This document shows, piece after piece, positions 63,530 to 64,000 of a DNA stretch of 64,000 nt. The DNA comes from Pseudomonas sp. BBP2017. GTDB taxonomy: Bacteria; Pseudomonadota; Gammaproteobacteria; Pseudomonadales; Pseudomonadaceae. Positions within the stretch are counted from its first letter, which is position 1, and each line of letters opens with the position of its first letter. The notes under the pieces are model-generated. The model made no database searches. It was not told the DNA's origin and was given only the letters and a program-made list of their open reading frames with translations. A program made the translations under genes and the position numbers. The DNA lies in the NCBI RefSeq assembly GCF_003024385.1, contig NZ_PVZN01000006.1:124001-188000 (forward strand), in the 5' to 3' direction.

Positions 63530-64000
63530 TCAGGCACGGAAATGGCTTGGCGCTACGCCGCTCCAGCGCAGAAATGCATGGCGGAAACTGGCAGTTTCGC
63601 TGAAGCCCAGCGCTTCGGCAATTTGATAGATCGGCAGCTGGTCTTCGGCCAGCAACTGCTTGGCTCGCTCGAATCGTAGCTCGTCGAGCAACTGTTGGTA
63701 GCTGCTGCCCAGCTCCTGTAGATGCCGACGCAGGGTGCGCGATGAGCAGTTCATCTGTTTTGCCAGACCCTCCAGCCCGGGGGCGGCATCCAGTTGATCG
63801 AGCAGCAACTGACGGATGCGCCCCAGCCAGGCCTGGCGACCGGTGAATTCCAGGTTCTGCCGGCGGCAGCGTTCGCTCATGGCCCGATGAGTGATCTGGT
63901 CGGCCAATGGCAAGGGCATATCCAGCCAGCGACGTTCGAAGGCAAAGGCGTTATCGCTGGCCTCGAAATGCAGCGGGCAGTTGAAAGTTTCAGCGTACAG
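63530..64000 (-). CDS. AraC-family transcriptional regulator (partial)
   Basis: The minus-strand frame is open from the window edge to a TGA at 63530-63532, giving the C-terminal 156 residues of an AraC-type regulator. It carries the two-HTH domain at the end: GLEGLAKQMNCSSRTLRRHL, SSYQQLLDELRFERAKQLLA and LPIYQIAEALGFSETASFRH. The part before it (HFEASDNAFAFERRWLDMPL) resembles the arabinose-binding-like N-terminal domain of the OruR/ArgR-like AraC subgroup. The start lies outside the window. An internal Met at 63919 is not the start. Target genes cannot be inferred beyond the adjacent hydrolase gene, 141 bases away on the same strand. Confidence 0.88.
   Translation of the reverse strand: MYAETFNCPLHFEASDNAFAFERRWLDMPLPLADQITHRAMSERCRRQNLEFTGRQAWLGRIRQLLLDQLDAAPGLEGLAKQMNCSSRTLRRHLQELGSSYQQLLDELRFERAKQLLAEDQLPIYQIAEALGFSETASFRHAFLRWSGVAPSHFRA

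Overview
The window looks like a chromosomal segment of a Pseudomonas of the putida/fluorescens type. The gene order atpD-atpC-glmU-glmR-glmS, followed further on by lpd-cfa-cls, uvrD, zwf with an RpiR regulator, and pycR-pycA-pycB, is what I know from that group. REP/BIME palindromes and high-GC codon use agree with this. The F-ATPase operon and the density of DnaA-box 9-mers suggest a position fairly close to the replication origin. All functional calls come from reading protein motifs and gene order; no database search was possible.

Layout. (1) 1-6065: end of the ATP synthase operon, then the UDP-GlcNAc genes glmU, glmR and glmS. The glmS 3' end carries the attTn7 target, which looks unoccupied. 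(2) About 6070-18160: an accessory metal and metalloid resistance block. It holds rcnR-rcnA nickel/cobalt efflux with decayed neighbours and a TraX-type gene, a chrB-chrA chromate pair, an arsR-acr3-arsH-gapdh-arsJ arsenic operon, and a separate arsR2-arsO pair with three similar operator-like repeats. (3) 18166-18456: a frameshifted oxidase remnant. (4) 18474-31845: a fused benzoate/catechol supercluster: catR, benR1, benK, benF, benR2, benABCD, catBCA, benE. Benzoate is taken up (BenF, BenK, BenE), dihydroxylated (BenABC), rearomatised to catechol (BenD), ortho-cleaved (CatA) and carried towards the beta-ketoadipate enol-lactone (CatB, CatC). Two near-identical BenR-type promoter architectures precede benK and benA.

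(5) 31848-43000: core genes lpd, cfa, cls, then a zinc-starvation locus in which a perfect Zur box sits between a COG0523 GTPase gene and a divergent secreted-protein/folE2 unit, then a second COG0523 GTPase, pdxY and a thioesterase. (6) 42633-51715: a CPA2 antiporter, a SMI1-like protein, a Tim44-like protein, uvrD, and a large PAS-GGDEF-EAL protein. (7) 51801-58936: zwf and a divergent RpiR/HexR-like regulator around a palindrome, then pycR divergent from the two-subunit pyruvate carboxylase pycA-pycB. (8) 58955-64000: two GNAT acetyltransferases, a PaiB-like protein, a MocR regulator whose linker is encoded by 12-bp repeats of DnaA-box sequence, an acetylpolyamine/histone-deacetylase-like hydrolase sharing a 13-bp upstream motif with mocR, and the 3' part of an AraC regulator.

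The strongest candidates for something not yet described are the DnaA-box tandem repeat inside the MocR linker, the arsR2-arsO three-operator system with a probably leaderless transcript, the duplicated benR controlling two matched promoters, and the uncharacterised secreted protein encoded with folE2 under the Zur box.
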